Shown here: positions 1 to 9,084 of the stretch, piece by piece
Layout of the letters: the number at the start of each line of letters is the position of its first letter
Numbering within the stretch: position 1 is the stretch's first letter
Source: Winogradskyella sp. PG-2
GTDB lineage: Bacteria; Bacteroidota; Bacteroidia; Flavobacteriales; Flavobacteriaceae
Reading direction: 5' to 3'
Assembly (NCBI RefSeq): GCF_000828715.1
Contig: NZ_AP014583.1
Span: 604,501-668,500, forward strand
DNA: 64,000 nt
Translations under genes and position numbers: made by a program
Notes under the pieces: generated by a model
The model's input: the letters and a program-made list of their open reading frames with translations, nothing else
The model's database searches: none
Told to the model about the DNA's origin: nothing

Positions 1-1
1 T

Positions 2-3000
2 ACATTATTTGATTTACTAAGTCATAATGCTTTAACCTTTTATAAAACAGATGAGAACTCTATAACTCAACCTGCTTATAAGTTTATAATCGATGATGAA
101 GCTCTTATAAGTGATAGTGAATTATTCATCAATTTAGATTTAAAATCTAAGGATGAAAATTCATTACAGTTTAACGCTTTAAAGATATATCAGAGTCTAT
201 TAAAATTTCATCGAAAAGCTGAACCAACTAAAGCATTTGTAAGTAATGATATTGAGCGCTTAAAGTTTGTTTCTCAGCATGCTACTTATACAAATAAACA
301 AGACTTACTTTTAGAAACCTTAAAGACCAGAGCTGTAGCTTTTAAAGCATTGGATTTATCGGCTTCATATAATTTTGAAATTGCCTCAATTTACAAACAA
401 CAAGGCAATACAAATAGCAATATTAAAAACGAAGACTTAACAAATCGCTGGAGAATCAAAGAAGCTTTTGATTTATGTAATGCTGTAATTTCCAATTACC
501 CAAAAAGTGATGGCGCAAAACAATGTGACATTTTAAAACAACAGATTCTTCAACCTTATATAAAATTGCAAGCTGAGGAATATACTCCTATAAATTCAGC
601 ATCAAGGATTTTAGTTAATTATAAAAATCTTACTTCGCTAGACTTTAAGATTTATAAGGTAAATAATAGTCAATTAGATACTTATAACAAAATCTACAAT
701 GCATCAGACAAAGCAAAGTTCTTTAATAAACTTTCTGTTTTTAAATCTTATACAAGCTCATTAAAAACTGAAGGTGATTACCAACTTCATAGTACTGAAA
801 TCATAGTACCCAAACTACAAAATGGCTTATACCTCATTAAAGCCGATACTAATACTGAAGCTAATGTTTTTGGAGCTACACATATGCAGGTTACTAATAT
901 GGCATTAGTAGAAAGTGTACAAAATGACATTGTTCACTATCAATTGATCAACAGAATTAATGGAGACCCTATTATTGATGCCGTTATTAACATCACCTAT
1001 AGAAGCAATAGAAATAAGACCTTCTCTAAAATGTTATCTACAGACCGCTTTGGAAAGTTCAAATTCAATAAGGATCAAAGTTATTATAGAGCTGTTGAAA
1101 TAAGAGCAGACTATAAGGACGATATTGGAATTTTTGGAGACTATCATATTGGCAGAACATACGAGATTCAAGAAAATAACAATACTAAATACAATGTCTT
1201 CTTATTCACAGACCGAAGTATATATAGACCAGGACAGGTAGTCTATTTTAAAGGGATAGCCACAGCTACTAAAGATAATAAAACGGAAGTGTTTGCCAAT
1301 AATATAGCTAAAGCAAAACTTAAAAATGTAAATGGAGAAATCATCAGTGAGTTAGAATTAAAAACTAATGAATTTGGTTCTGTAAATGGCGAGTTTATAT
1401 TACCTAATGATGGCTTAACAGGTAATTATACGCTAGAGCTATTTTGTGGTAATACAACTTACACCTATTTTTCTGTTGAAGAGTATAAACGTCCAAAGTT
1501 TAAAGCAGAATTTCAACCTATTACAGAAACCTATAAAGTTAACGATAGTATTACTGTAAAAGGAACAGCCTTAGCTTTTGCTGGTAGTAATATAACAGAT
1601 GCAAAAGTAATCTATCGTGTAAAACGGCAAGTGCAATATCCTGGCTGGTATTACTGGAGACGTCCATCCTATAATTCTGAACCTCAAGAAATCACCTATG
1701 GTGAATCTAAAACAAATGATAAAGGTGAATTTGATATTACGTTTATGGCAATTCCAGATGAAAGCGTAACAAAAGACAATTTACCTATATTTAGATATGA
1801 AGTTACGGCTGATATTACAGATATAAATGGTGAGACCAGAACAGCTACAACAATTGTAAATGTTGGTTATCATGCTATGACACTTAAAATTGTAGCACCA
1901 GACGCTATTGATAAAACAAAAAAGGTTATAGAGGTTTCTTTAATATCTCAAAACTTAAATAGCGAGGAAATATCTGTAAAAGGAACACTTAAAATTTACA
2001 AGCTCAATGCACCTAATAAAGTTTTAAGAGCTAGACCTTGGAGTGCGCCAGATTACCAAGTGATAACCCAAAAAGAGTTTAAAACTTTGTTCCCTAATGA
2101 TCCTTATGATAATGAAGATTTATTAACCAATTGGGATAAAGGTGATTTAGTTTTTAAAGCTGACTTTGATACCGAAAAAGAAAAAATCATCACTTTAAAG
2201 AAATTGAAGAAATGGGATTCTGGTAAGTATATTATTGTGGCCCAGAGTAAAGATAAATTTGGGCAAGATGTAAAAGATGAAATGTTTACATCGCTCTACA
2301 GCAAATCGGATAAAACCATTGCAGACCATCAATTATTTGAAGCTTCTCTAGATAAAATAAGTTATAAAACAGGAGACGTTGCTAAGCTAACTTTGGGTTC
2401 TGCAGCAAATAGCATTATTGTTACTGTAGAGGTTGAAAAAGACCGTAAAATTATCTCAACACAATTAGTAACCTTAAATAACTCAAAACAAACCATTAGC
2501 ATTCCTGTTTTAGGTAATGATTTTGGTGGTTTTGAAGTGCATTGTAGTTTAGCGGCTTTCAACTCATATATACCACAAAGTTTTAGTATCAATGTACCTT
2601 ACCCTAAAACGGATTTAGAAATTGAAACAAAAACGTTTAGAGATAAATTACAACCAGGACAAGATGAAACTTGGAGTTTTAAAATTAAAGGCCCAAAAGG
2701 TGAAAAAGTATCAGCGGAATTACTAGCAAGTATGTATGATGCTTCTCTAGATGAATTTAGAGATCATAACTGGAATTTTAATCCAATCAGTCGTCCAAAT
2801 TATTATGGAAGTATTAATAAAAATGCAAGACAAAGTTTTGGTACAACTAATTTTAGATTGTTTAATCGTTTTAAACATGCTAGTGGTTACACAAGTCAAA
2901 ACTATGACCAATTGAATTGGTTTGGGTTTTATTTTGGGAATAACTATAAGAATGAGTTGAGAAGAAAAGGTGTCGTATATTCTTCAGATAATATAAGAGG

Positions 3001-5542
3001 TGTTCAGGAATTAGTTGAAATGAAAGATGATGCTGTAGCAGTAGGTGGTGCACCTGAGGCAGAAGCAAATATAAATAGTTTACTAAATCTCGTAAATGAG
3101 AGTCCTGATGCAATATACACAGAAAAAGAAGAAGTTGATTCAGGAAACATCCAAATTCGAAAAAACCTCAACGAAACTGCATTTTTCTTCCCAGAATTAC
3201 AAACAGATGCAGAAGGTAATGTAAGTTTCAATTTTACAGCACCAGAAGCTTTAACCTCATGGAAATTGCAATTATTGACTCATACTAAAACTTTGGAAAG
3301 TGCAGTAACTCAATTAGAAGCGGTAACTCAGAAAGAGTTGATGGTAATACCAAATGCACCTCGTTTTTTACGAGAAGGAGATATAATTGTAATTAGTACT
3401 AAAATTGCTAACCTTACTGATACAGAAGTTTCTGGGAAAGCACAATTAATTCTTATAAACCCATTAACGAATGAGGAAGTTTCTAGTTCACTTATAATAA
3501 ATTCTAAAATTCGTGGTCAAAAAAGTATCGATATAAATAACGATAGAGAACAGTCTTTTACTGTTGATTCTAAAGGTAATACTCAAGTATCATGGATACT
3601 TATGATTCCAGAGGGTATACAAGCTGTACAATACAAAATTATTGCAAAAGCTGGAGACTTTAGTGATGGTGAACAAAATACTTTACCTGTATTATCTAAT
3701 AGAATGTTAGTGACAGAGACTATGCCAATGTGGATACGTTCTAACCAAACGAAGACCTTTACATTAGATAAGTTGAAGAATCAGACTTCCACTACACTTA
3801 GTCACCATAAGTTGACTTTAGAAATGACGTCAAATCCGGCTTGGTATGCTGTACAAGCCTTACCATACTTAATGGAATATCCTTATGATTGTAATGAGCA
3901 AACCTTTTCTAGATATTATGCCAATGCATTAGCACAGCATATTGTAAAGTCAAATCCAAAGATTGAGGCGGTTTTTAACCAATGGAAATCATCAGATGCG
4001 TTGTTAAGTAACTTAGAAAAAAACCAAGACTTAAAATCTCTCTTAATTCAAGAAACACCTTGGTTGAGAGATGCACAGTCTGAAACTGAGCAGAAAAAAC
4101 GTATTGGTTTACTGTTCGATTTAAATAAAATGAATCATGAGTTACAATCTGCGCAACGAAAATTAAAACAAAACCAATTGCCTTCTGGAGCTTGGGCTTG
4201 GTTTAATAGTGGATACGAAAATCGTTATATCACGCAACATATCATTGCTGGCTTTGGACATCTAAAGCAACTCAACGTTAAACAAAATGGTAGTTATAAA
4301 TCAATGGTGCAAAGTGCATTAGGATATTTAGATTCAGAATTTGTAAAAGAATACAACAACTTAAAGAAGTACAATAAAGATGCAGACATGAATGAAGACC
4401 ATTTATCATATATGCAATTACATTATTTATATGTTCGAAGCTTTTACCCTGAACAAAAACCTAGCTCAGAAGTTGAAAAAATTATGGAGTATTACCAAGG
4501 TCAGATTAAGAAGTATTGGCTAAAGCGTTCACTATATGCTAAGGGTTTAATGGCTTTAATTATGCACAGAATGGATGATAACTCAACTTCTGGTAAGATT
4601 TTAAAATCATTAAAGGAGAATAGTATTACTTCTGAAGAATTAGGCATGTACTGGAAAGCTAATACCAATTCTTGGTACTGGCACCAAGCGCCTATTGAAA
4701 CACAAGCTCTATTGATTGAAGCATTTTCTGAGGCTGGTAGTACCATTCAGAGCGAAGCAAATAATCTAAATGATATCGATAATTTGAAAATTTGGTTATT
4801 AAAGAATAAGCAAACTAATCAATGGAAAACGACTAAAGCAACTACAGAAGCCGTTTATGCTTTATTATTACAAGGTAGCGAATGGTTAGACGTTACAGAA
4901 ATTGTCGATGTAACGGTTGGTAATCAATCTATTACTCGCGAAACATTGAAGGGTTCAAAAATTGAGGCTGGTACAGGCTATTATAAAACATCATGGACTG
5001 ACTCAGAAATAAAACCTAAACAGGCAGATGTTACCATAAGTAAAAAAGGAGATGGCATTGCTTGGGGAGCTTTATACTGGCAATATTTTGAAGACTTAGA
5101 CAAAATAACTGTGGCAGAAACACCTTTGAAGTTAAGTAAGAAACTCTTCTTAAAAACCAATACAGATATAGGTGAAAAAATCTCGGAGATTACGAAAGAA
5201 ACAAAATTAAACGTTGGTGATTTAGTTAGAGTAAGAATAGAGTTAAGAACAGATCGTTCTATGGAATTTGTTCATCTTAAAGACATGCGCGCTGCAGGTT
5301 TTGAGCCTATTAATGTCTTATCTCAATACAAGTGGCAAGATGGTTTGGGTTATTATGAAAGTACTAAAGATGCAGCTACTAACTTCTTTATAGACTACTT
5401 ACCAAAAGGCGTTTATGTATTTGAGTACGACTTAAGAATCAACAACGCTGGTGATATGAGTAATGGTATTAGCATTATACAAAGCATGTATGCACCAGAA
5501 TTTAGTAGTCATAGCGAAGGATTACGAATTACTGTAGAATAA
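2..5542 (+). CDS. alpha-2-macroglobulin family protein (5' end outside window)
   Basis: The reading frame is open from the first bases of the window, so the true start and signal peptide lie upstream; about 1847 codons are visible. An MG2-type segment begins near nt 1195 (FLFTDRSIYRPGQVVYFKG), and the A2M domain block (LTSWKLQLLTHTKTL) lies near nt 3250. A thioester-type motif C-N-E-Q is at nt 3890-3901, followed by the alpha/alpha-barrel complement-like region and a C-terminal receptor-like domain. Bacterial A2Ms are envelope-bound protease traps that act through the Cys-Gln thioester. The partner pbpC, common beside such genes in other bacteria, is not seen downstream. The family call is secure; the physiological role is inferred. 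Confidence 0.93.
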   Translation, partial: TLFDLLSHNALTFYKTDENSITQPAYKFIIDDEALISDSELFINLDLKSKDENSLQFNALKIYQSLLKFHRKAEPTKAFVSNDIERLKFVSQHATYTNKQDLLLETLKTRAVAFKALDLSASYNFEIASIYKQQGNTNSNIKNEDLTNRWRIKEAFDLCNAVISNYPKSDGAKQCDILKQQILQPYIKLQAEEYTPINSASRILVNYKNLTSLDFKIYKVNNSQLDTYNKIYNASDKAKFFNKLSVFKSYTSSLKTEGDYQLHSTEIIVPKLQNGLYLIKADTNTEANVFGATHMQVTNMALVESVQNDIVHYQLINRINGDPIIDAVINITYRSNRNKTFSKMLSTDRFGKFKFNKDQSYYRAVEIRADYKDDIGIFGDYHIGRTYEIQENNNTKYNVFLFTDRSIYRPGQVVYFKGIATATKDNKTEVFANNIAKAKLKNVNGEIISELELKTNEFGSVNGEFILPNDGLTGNYTLELFCGNTTYTYFSVEEYKRPKFKAEFQPITETYKVNDSITVKGTALAFAGSNITDAKVIYRVKRQVQYPGWYYWRRPSYNSEPQEITYGESKTNDKGEFDITFMAIPDESVTKDNLPIFRYEVTADITDINGETRTATTIVNVGYHAMTLKIVAPDAIDKTKKVIEVSLISQNLNSEEISVKGTLKIYKLNAPNKVLRARPWSAPDYQVITQKEFKTLFPNDPYDNEDLLTNWDKGDLVFKADFDTEKEKIITLKKLKKWDSGKYIIVAQSKDKFGQDVKDEMFTSLYSKSDKTIADHQLFEASLDKISYKTGDVAKLTLGSAANSIIVTVEVEKDRKIISTQLVTLNNSKQTISIPVLGNDFGGFEVHCSLAAFNSYIPQSFSINVPYPKTDLEIETKTFRDKLQPGQDETWSFKIKGPKGEKVSAELLASMYDASLDEFRDHNWNFNPISRPNYYGSINKNARQSFGTTNFRLFNRFKHASGYTSQNYDQLNWFGFYFGNNYKNELRRKGVVYSSDNIRGVQELVEMKDDAVAVGGAPEAEANINSLLNLVNESPDAIYTEKEEVDSGNIQIRKNLNETAFFFPELQTDAEGNVSFNFTAPEALTSWKLQLLTHTKTLESAVTQLEAVTQKELMVIPNAPRFLREGDIIVISTKIANLTDTEVSGKAQLILINPLTNEEVSSSLIINSKIRGQKSIDINNDREQSFTVDSKGNTQVSWILMIPEGIQAVQYKIIAKAGDFSDGEQNTLPVLSNRMLVTETMPMWIRSNQTKTFTLDKLKNQTSTTLSHHKLTLEMTSNPAWYAVQALPYLMEYPYDCNEQTFSRYYANALAQHIVKSNPKIEAVFNQWKSSDALLSNLEKNQDLKSLLIQETPWLRDAQSETEQKKRIGLLFDLNKMNHELQSAQRKLKQNQLPSGAWAWFNSGYENRYITQHIIAGFGHLKQLNVKQNGSYKSMVQSALGYLDSEFVKEYNNLKKYNKDADMNEDHLSYMQLHYLYVRSFYPEQKPSSEVEKIMEYYQGQIKKYWLKRSLYAKGLMALIMHRMDDNSTSGKILKSLKENSITSEELGMYWKANTNSWYWHQAPIETQALLIEAFSEAGSTIQSEANNLNDIDNLKIWLLKNKQTNQWKTTKATTEAVYALLLQGSEWLDVTEIVDVTVGNQSITRETLKGSKIEAGTGYYKTSWTDSEIKPKQADVTISKKGDGIAWGALYWQYFEDLDKITVAETPLKLSKKLFLKTNTDIGEKISEITKETKLNVGDLVRVRIELRTDRSMEFVHLKDMRAAGFEPINVLSQYKWQDGLGYYESTKDAATNFFIDYLPKGVYVFEYDLRINNAGDMSNGISIIQSMYAPEFSSHSEGLRITVE

Positions 5543-5637
5543 CAATCCTTTTTATTAGTTAAGATAATTAGGGAATATTAAATTTGAAGAGATTCATATT
5601 GTACTCTAAGAATCAATAACGCATAAAAATATCTTAG

Positions 5638-6009
5638 ATGAGCGCAACAATATTTATGATTCTAAGATTAATCCTTGGAATTTTAAGTTTAGTTTTTGGA
5701 ATAAATAAATTCGCTGATTTTTTACCAATACCAGAAACAACTGGTGATGCTGCTAATTACTTTTCTGCATTAACTAGTGCTAAAACTATGGAGCTTGTAG
5801 GAATAACATTAATCTTAGCTGGATTATCATTAATATTCAATAAATATAGTGCTCTAATGACTGTTATGTTAATGAGTATTTCTATAAACGCCTTTTTATT
5901 TCATGCTGTTTTAGACCCAAGTGGTATTGCACGAACTGCTCTATTTCTTTTACTCAATATTACACTATTAATTGGTTATAAGGATAAATATAAAGTCTTG
6001 TTGAACTAA
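5638..6009 (+). CDS. DoxX-like integral membrane protein, copy 1
   Basis: A 123-residue protein with four predicted membrane helices. It has the DoxX-type N-terminus (LRLILGILSLVFGINKF), a central helix pair and a short basic C-terminus (GYKDKYKVLLN). It is clearly paralogous to the next gene, sharing the NKF-DFLP, FHA-LDP-GI and GYKDKYK blocks in the same order. DoxX family members are small membrane proteins of the quinone/redox-linked superfamily, and their substrate is usually unknown. The ATG has no strong Shine-Dalgarno, as is usual in Bacteroidota. The family call is firm; no specific reaction can be assigned. Confidence 0.85.
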   Translation: MSATIFMILRLILGILSLVFGINKFADFLPIPETTGDAANYFSALTSAKTMELVGITLILAGLSLIFNKYSALMTVMLMSISINAFLFHAVLDPSGIARTALFLLLNITLLIGYKDKYKVLLN

Positions 6010-6111
6010 TCAAAATATGTTAGTTAAATGTTTCCTTAACGACAAACAAGTACAAGTGTAAAAAATATTTTTTATACCTTGAAGATTACTAACTAACAAA
6101 ATTATAAGATT

Positions 6112-6483
6112 ATGAATTCAAAAGTTTTTATGGTTCTAAGATTTTTACTTGGAATCTTTGTATTCGTTTTCGGAGTAAACAAATTCGGAGATTTTTTGCC
6201 AATGCCAGAGCTAAATGCCGAAGCTGGAGCCTATTTTGGTGCTTTAACCGGTACTAAAACATTGGTACTTGTAGGTATTGTAGAAATCATTGCTGGCTTA
6301 GCTTTAACTCTAGACAAATTCGGTGCTTTATTAGCGTTAATTTTAATGAGTATTTCTGTTAACGCCGTTTTATTTCATGCGACCTTAGATCCTGGTGGAA
6401 TTGGAGGAGCTGCTGTTTTACTCATACTTAACATTGTTGTACTTTTCGGCTATAAAGATAAATACAAAGATTTATTGAGTTAA
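6112..6483 (+). CDS. DoxX-like integral membrane protein, copy 2
   Basis: This 123-residue protein is the tandem paralogue of the gene 102 nt upstream and has exactly the same length. It keeps the same block order (LRFLLGIFVFVFGVNKF, FHATLDPGGIGG, GYKDKYKDLLS) over four hydrophobic segments. The pair most simply arose by local duplication followed by divergence. The gap between them is enough for a separate promoter, and a strong bidirectional hairpin follows this copy. Function beyond the DoxX family is not known from sequence. Confidence 0.86.
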   Translation: MNSKVFMVLRFLLGIFVFVFGVNKFGDFLPMPELNAEAGAYFGALTGTKTLVLVGIVEIIAGLALTLDKFGALLALILMSISVNAVLFHATLDPGGIGGAAVLLILNIVVLFGYKDKYKDLLS

Positions 6484-6491
6484 CAATTAAA

Positions 6492-6538
6492 TATCAAGTA
6501 AAAAAGAGAGGTCTTTAGCTTCTCTTTTTTACTTGATA
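6492..6538. terminator. bidirectional intrinsic terminator
   Basis: A perfect 18-bp inverted repeat (6492-6509 with 6521-6538) encloses an 11-nt loop, with A and T runs inside the arms. It sits between the rightward DoxX pair and the leftward DinB-like pseudogene, so it can stop transcription from both sides. The stop codon of the pseudogene lies inside the right arm. Confidence 0.88.
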
Positions 6539-7082
6539 CGTTTAGTAATTAGTGCTAATTGTCCCATATGGTTAGCTTGGTGTTCCATGACATGAAACCA
6601 AGCACAATGTATGCTCATATTACCTATCGCCTTTTTAAACCAAGCATCATCTTTGTTCTTTAATAATTTTTTGGTCTTAGCTCTTACTTTATCATAAATA
6701 TCCATATAATATTCTATAGGCTTATTTTTAAATTCATTTCTAGCTTTTTCACCTAAATTTAAAGCAGTTTCCCATTTCTCTCTTTCCTCAGATTGAAACC
6801 TCTTCCTTCAAAAGTGTAAACTTGATAATAAGCTTCTGTTGCAGCTAAATGATATATTATAGCACCAGGACTATTCGCATTTTCATCTAAAAGAAAATCA
6901 GTGCCTTATTGCTCTAAATTTCTAACATTACGTTCTACACGACCTTTTAAATTGTCGAGCATAGAAATCATATTTCCGATGTCATTTGAGTAGCCTTTTG
7001 GAGCTTTTATTTCGGTTTGTGAGAAAGACACCGAAGTACTTAAAAGTAAAAATACGAGAATTGATAGCGTGGTTGTTTTCAT
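6529..7082 (-). pseudogene. DinB/DUF664-like secreted protein, broken by a stop and a frameshift
   Basis: Read leftward from the ATG at 7082, the frame starts with a signal peptide (MKTTTLSILVFLLLSTSVSF) and runs 58 codons to an in-frame TAA at 6906-6908. It then continues with DinB-like sequence (NSPGAIIYHLAATEAYYQVY). Near nt 6800 the homology moves to another frame (SEEREKWETALNLGEKARN); one missing T would restore GF-N-SEEREKW. The last part holds the metal-site region HVMEHQANHMGQL and ends at 6529. DinB-fold proteins are small metal-binding helical bundles. Two independent lesions argue for a pseudogene, unless the assembly carries indel errors here. Confidence 0.8.
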
Positions 7083-7155
7083 TTGATTGAAGGTTTTAGT
7101 TTACTAAAAACAAAACCTAATCATCTTGAAACCTGAGTATTAACAGGTGATTAAC

Positions 7156-7677
7156 TTATTTTTTAGGTGGATAACCAGAAAATATTTTCTCAACTAATTT
7201 AGCAAAAGTTTCTTCTCGTTTTTCTGGAGATGCATTTTGCTTATATGAACTTTCACTTACAGCTTGCCAAAACAGTTTTTCATTTTGGTTTTTATCTACA
7301 AAATCAATAACTATTTCTCTAGTATTTTGGCTACCTCCTAAAGGAATACCCACCGAAACTCCACCAAAGCCACCTCGACCTCCACCACCAGCTCCTACTC
7401 CAACACTGGAGTTATTTCTATTCATTACATCTTGGCTTTGAATATCAATATAGAAATCTGGGTTTTCAGAACGCGCTAATCCCATAGTTTGAAGCTTAGC
7501 ATCAATGGCTCTTATTAAGCGTTTATTATCTAACTGGCTTAATCCAGTTTTCATATCACCAAAATAATTATACGTTTTGTATTGTGTAAAATCAGTTGAT
7601 TTCTCATAGTCATAGTTGACTATTGTTCCACAAGATGTAATTAATAAGGCTATTAAAATAAATTTGAAGGTCTTCAT
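7156..7677 (-). CDS. DUF4136 domain lipoprotein
   Basis: A 173-residue protein with a lipoprotein signal (LIALLITSC, lipid-anchored Cys about residue 16). It has the DUF4136 pattern: an early YDYEKSTDFTQYKTYNY segment, a glycine-rich middle (VGVGAGGGGRGGFGG, about residues 92-106) and a conserved end with EIVIDFVD and FWQAVSE. DUF4136 proteins are small envelope lipoproteins of unknown function. The gene stands alone between two decayed genes on the same strand. The family assignment is good; the role is unknown. Confidence 0.85.
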   Translation of the reverse strand: MKTFKFILIALLITSCGTIVNYDYEKSTDFTQYKTYNYFGDMKTGLSQLDNKRLIRAIDAKLQTMGLARSENPDFYIDIQSQDVMNRNNSSVGVGAGGGGRGGFGGVSVGIPLGGSQNTREIVIDFVDKNQNEKLFWQAVSESSYKQNASPEKREETFAKLVEKIFSGYPPKK

Positions 7678-7727
7678 GCTTTTTGTTTTAAATATATTAA
7701 AAAATAAAAGGCTAAGAAAAACTTTAA

Positions 7728-8006
7728 CTATACCTGTTTATCTCTTGAATCCACAGCTTTTGTTATAGACGAGAAAATAATACCTGTCGGAATAACTACA
7801 ATCCCTAAACCAATCAATAGAATGAAAAAAGTAAAGATAGGACCACCAACAATTATTGAATATACATCATTAAGACCAACTGTTGTTAGTGTCACAATGG
7901 ATCACCAAAGACTATCAAAGATTGAAGAAAAGTGCTCTAAATGTGCCTGATTTTAAAAATAATATATACCAACAGCAGTAAAGTAATTATGATGAATAGA
8001 ATAAAG
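7728..8006 (-). pseudogene. remnant of a voltage-gated-type potassium channel (pore and last helix)
   Basis: Directly after the obg stop, the minus strand encodes the end of a K+ channel: HFSSIFDSLW, an in-frame TGA (7902-7904) where a second W is expected, then SIVTLTTVGLNDVYS, a hydrophobic helix (TFFILLIGLGIVVIPTGII) and SSITKAVDSRDKQV before the TAG at 7728. The canonical selectivity filter TTVGYGD has become TTVGLND. Upstream, an outer-helix stretch (ITLLLL / TAVGIYYF) is split across frames with at least one more frameshift. The N-terminal voltage sensor is absent. This is a decayed fragment, not a working channel. Confidence 0.75.
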
Positions 8007-8008
8007 AA

Positions 8009-9007
8009 TTAATTATTCAACATTTGCCAAAGCTTATCTTTTAACTCTGTTAAGCCTTGTTGTGCAACTGAGGAAATAAATAAATATTTACATTCTAAAT
8101 CTTTATCCAAAATAGTAGACATTTCGGATTTTAATTCATCATCTAGCATATCAGATTTTGACACTACCACAAAACGTTCCTTATCTAACATCTCAGGATT
8201 GTAGCGTCTTAATTCATCTACTAAAATCTCATACTGCTCTACAATGTCTTTAGCATCTGCAGGAATCATAAATAACAAAATTGAATTTCGCTCAATATGC
8301 CTTAAGAAATAATACCCTAAACCTTTACCTTCGGCAGCTCCTTCAATAATACCAGGAATATCTGCCATTACAAACGATTGATAATCGCGATACTCTACGA
8401 TACCAAGATTAGGTTTAAGCGTTGTAAACTCATAATCGGCTATTTTGGGTTTTGCCGAGGTTAAAACAGATAATAATGTAGATTTTCCTGCATTAGGAAA
8501 TCCTACCAAACCAACATCAGCAAGTATTTTAAGTTCTAAAGTAATATGTCGCTCCTCTAAAGGAATGCCTGGTTGTGCATAGCGTGGTGTTTGATTCACT
8601 GAACTTTTAAAGTGCCAATTACCTCGACCACCCATACCACCTTCTGCTACAACCTTTTCTTCACCATCTTCAGTAATCTCAAATAAGATGTTGTCGGATT
8701 CTGAATCTCTGATGACAGTTCCTAATGGCACTTCTAAATAAACATCTTCTCCATCAGCACCCGTACTTCTCCCTGAGCTACCATGAGCACCATGACCAGC
8801 TCTAATATGTCGCTTAAATTTTAAATGAATTAAAGTCCAAAGGTTAGAGTTTCCTTTAAGAATTACATGTCCTCCACGACCACCATCGCCTCCATCTGGT
8901 CCGCCTTTTTGTATATACTTTTCACGATGTAAATGAGAAGAACCCTTACCTCCATTTCCAGAAGACACATGCATTTTTACGTAATCAACAAAATTTCCTT
9001 CAGTCAT
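8009..9007 (-). CDS. obg: Obg family GTPase (ribosome assembly / stress)
   Basis: This 332-residue protein has the glycine-rich Obg fold in residues 1-158 ([28 protein letters not shown]). The G domain follows: G1 GFPNAGKST at 169-177, switch/G3 DIPGI at 216-220, and the G4 motif as SKSD at 283-286. The optional C-terminal OCT domain is absent, as in many Bacteroidota. Obg binds the large ribosomal subunit and couples GTP/ppGpp level to growth. A small hairpin (9014-9031) lies just before the start. The gene is followed at once by the channel remnant. Confidence 0.97.
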   Translation of the reverse strand: MTEGNFVDYVKMHVSSGNGGKGSSHLHREKYIQKGGPDGGDGGRGGHVILKGNSNLWTLIHLKFKRHIRAGHGAHGSSGRSTGADGEDVYLEVPLGTVIRDSESDNILFEITEDGEEKVVAEGGMGGRGNWHFKSSVNQTPRYAQPGIPLEERHITLELKILADVGLVGFPNAGKSTLLSVLTSAKPKIADYEFTTLKPNLGIVEYRDYQSFVMADIPGIIEGAAEGKGLGYYFLRHIERNSILLFMIPADAKDIVEQYEILVDELRRYNPEMLDKERFVVVSKSDMLDDELKSEMSTILDKDLECKYLFISSVAQQGLTELKDKLWQMLNN

Positions 9008-9013
9008 GTTTAC

Positions 9014-9031
9014 TTCCCATGAAAATGGGAA
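9014..9031 (-). promoter_or_regulatory. hairpin in the obg leader
   Basis: A 7-bp inverted repeat (TTCCCAT and ATGGGAA, 4-nt GAAA loop on the + strand) lies 7 nt upstream of the obg start codon. It is placed to affect ribosome access on the mRNA. A similar GGGAA hairpin precedes purK. No known riboswitch class is matched. Confidence 0.35.
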
Positions 9032-9084
9032 TTTGTTTTAATTAATAAGAAAAATAAATTCTTGTCTTAACAGCAATTATAAAC

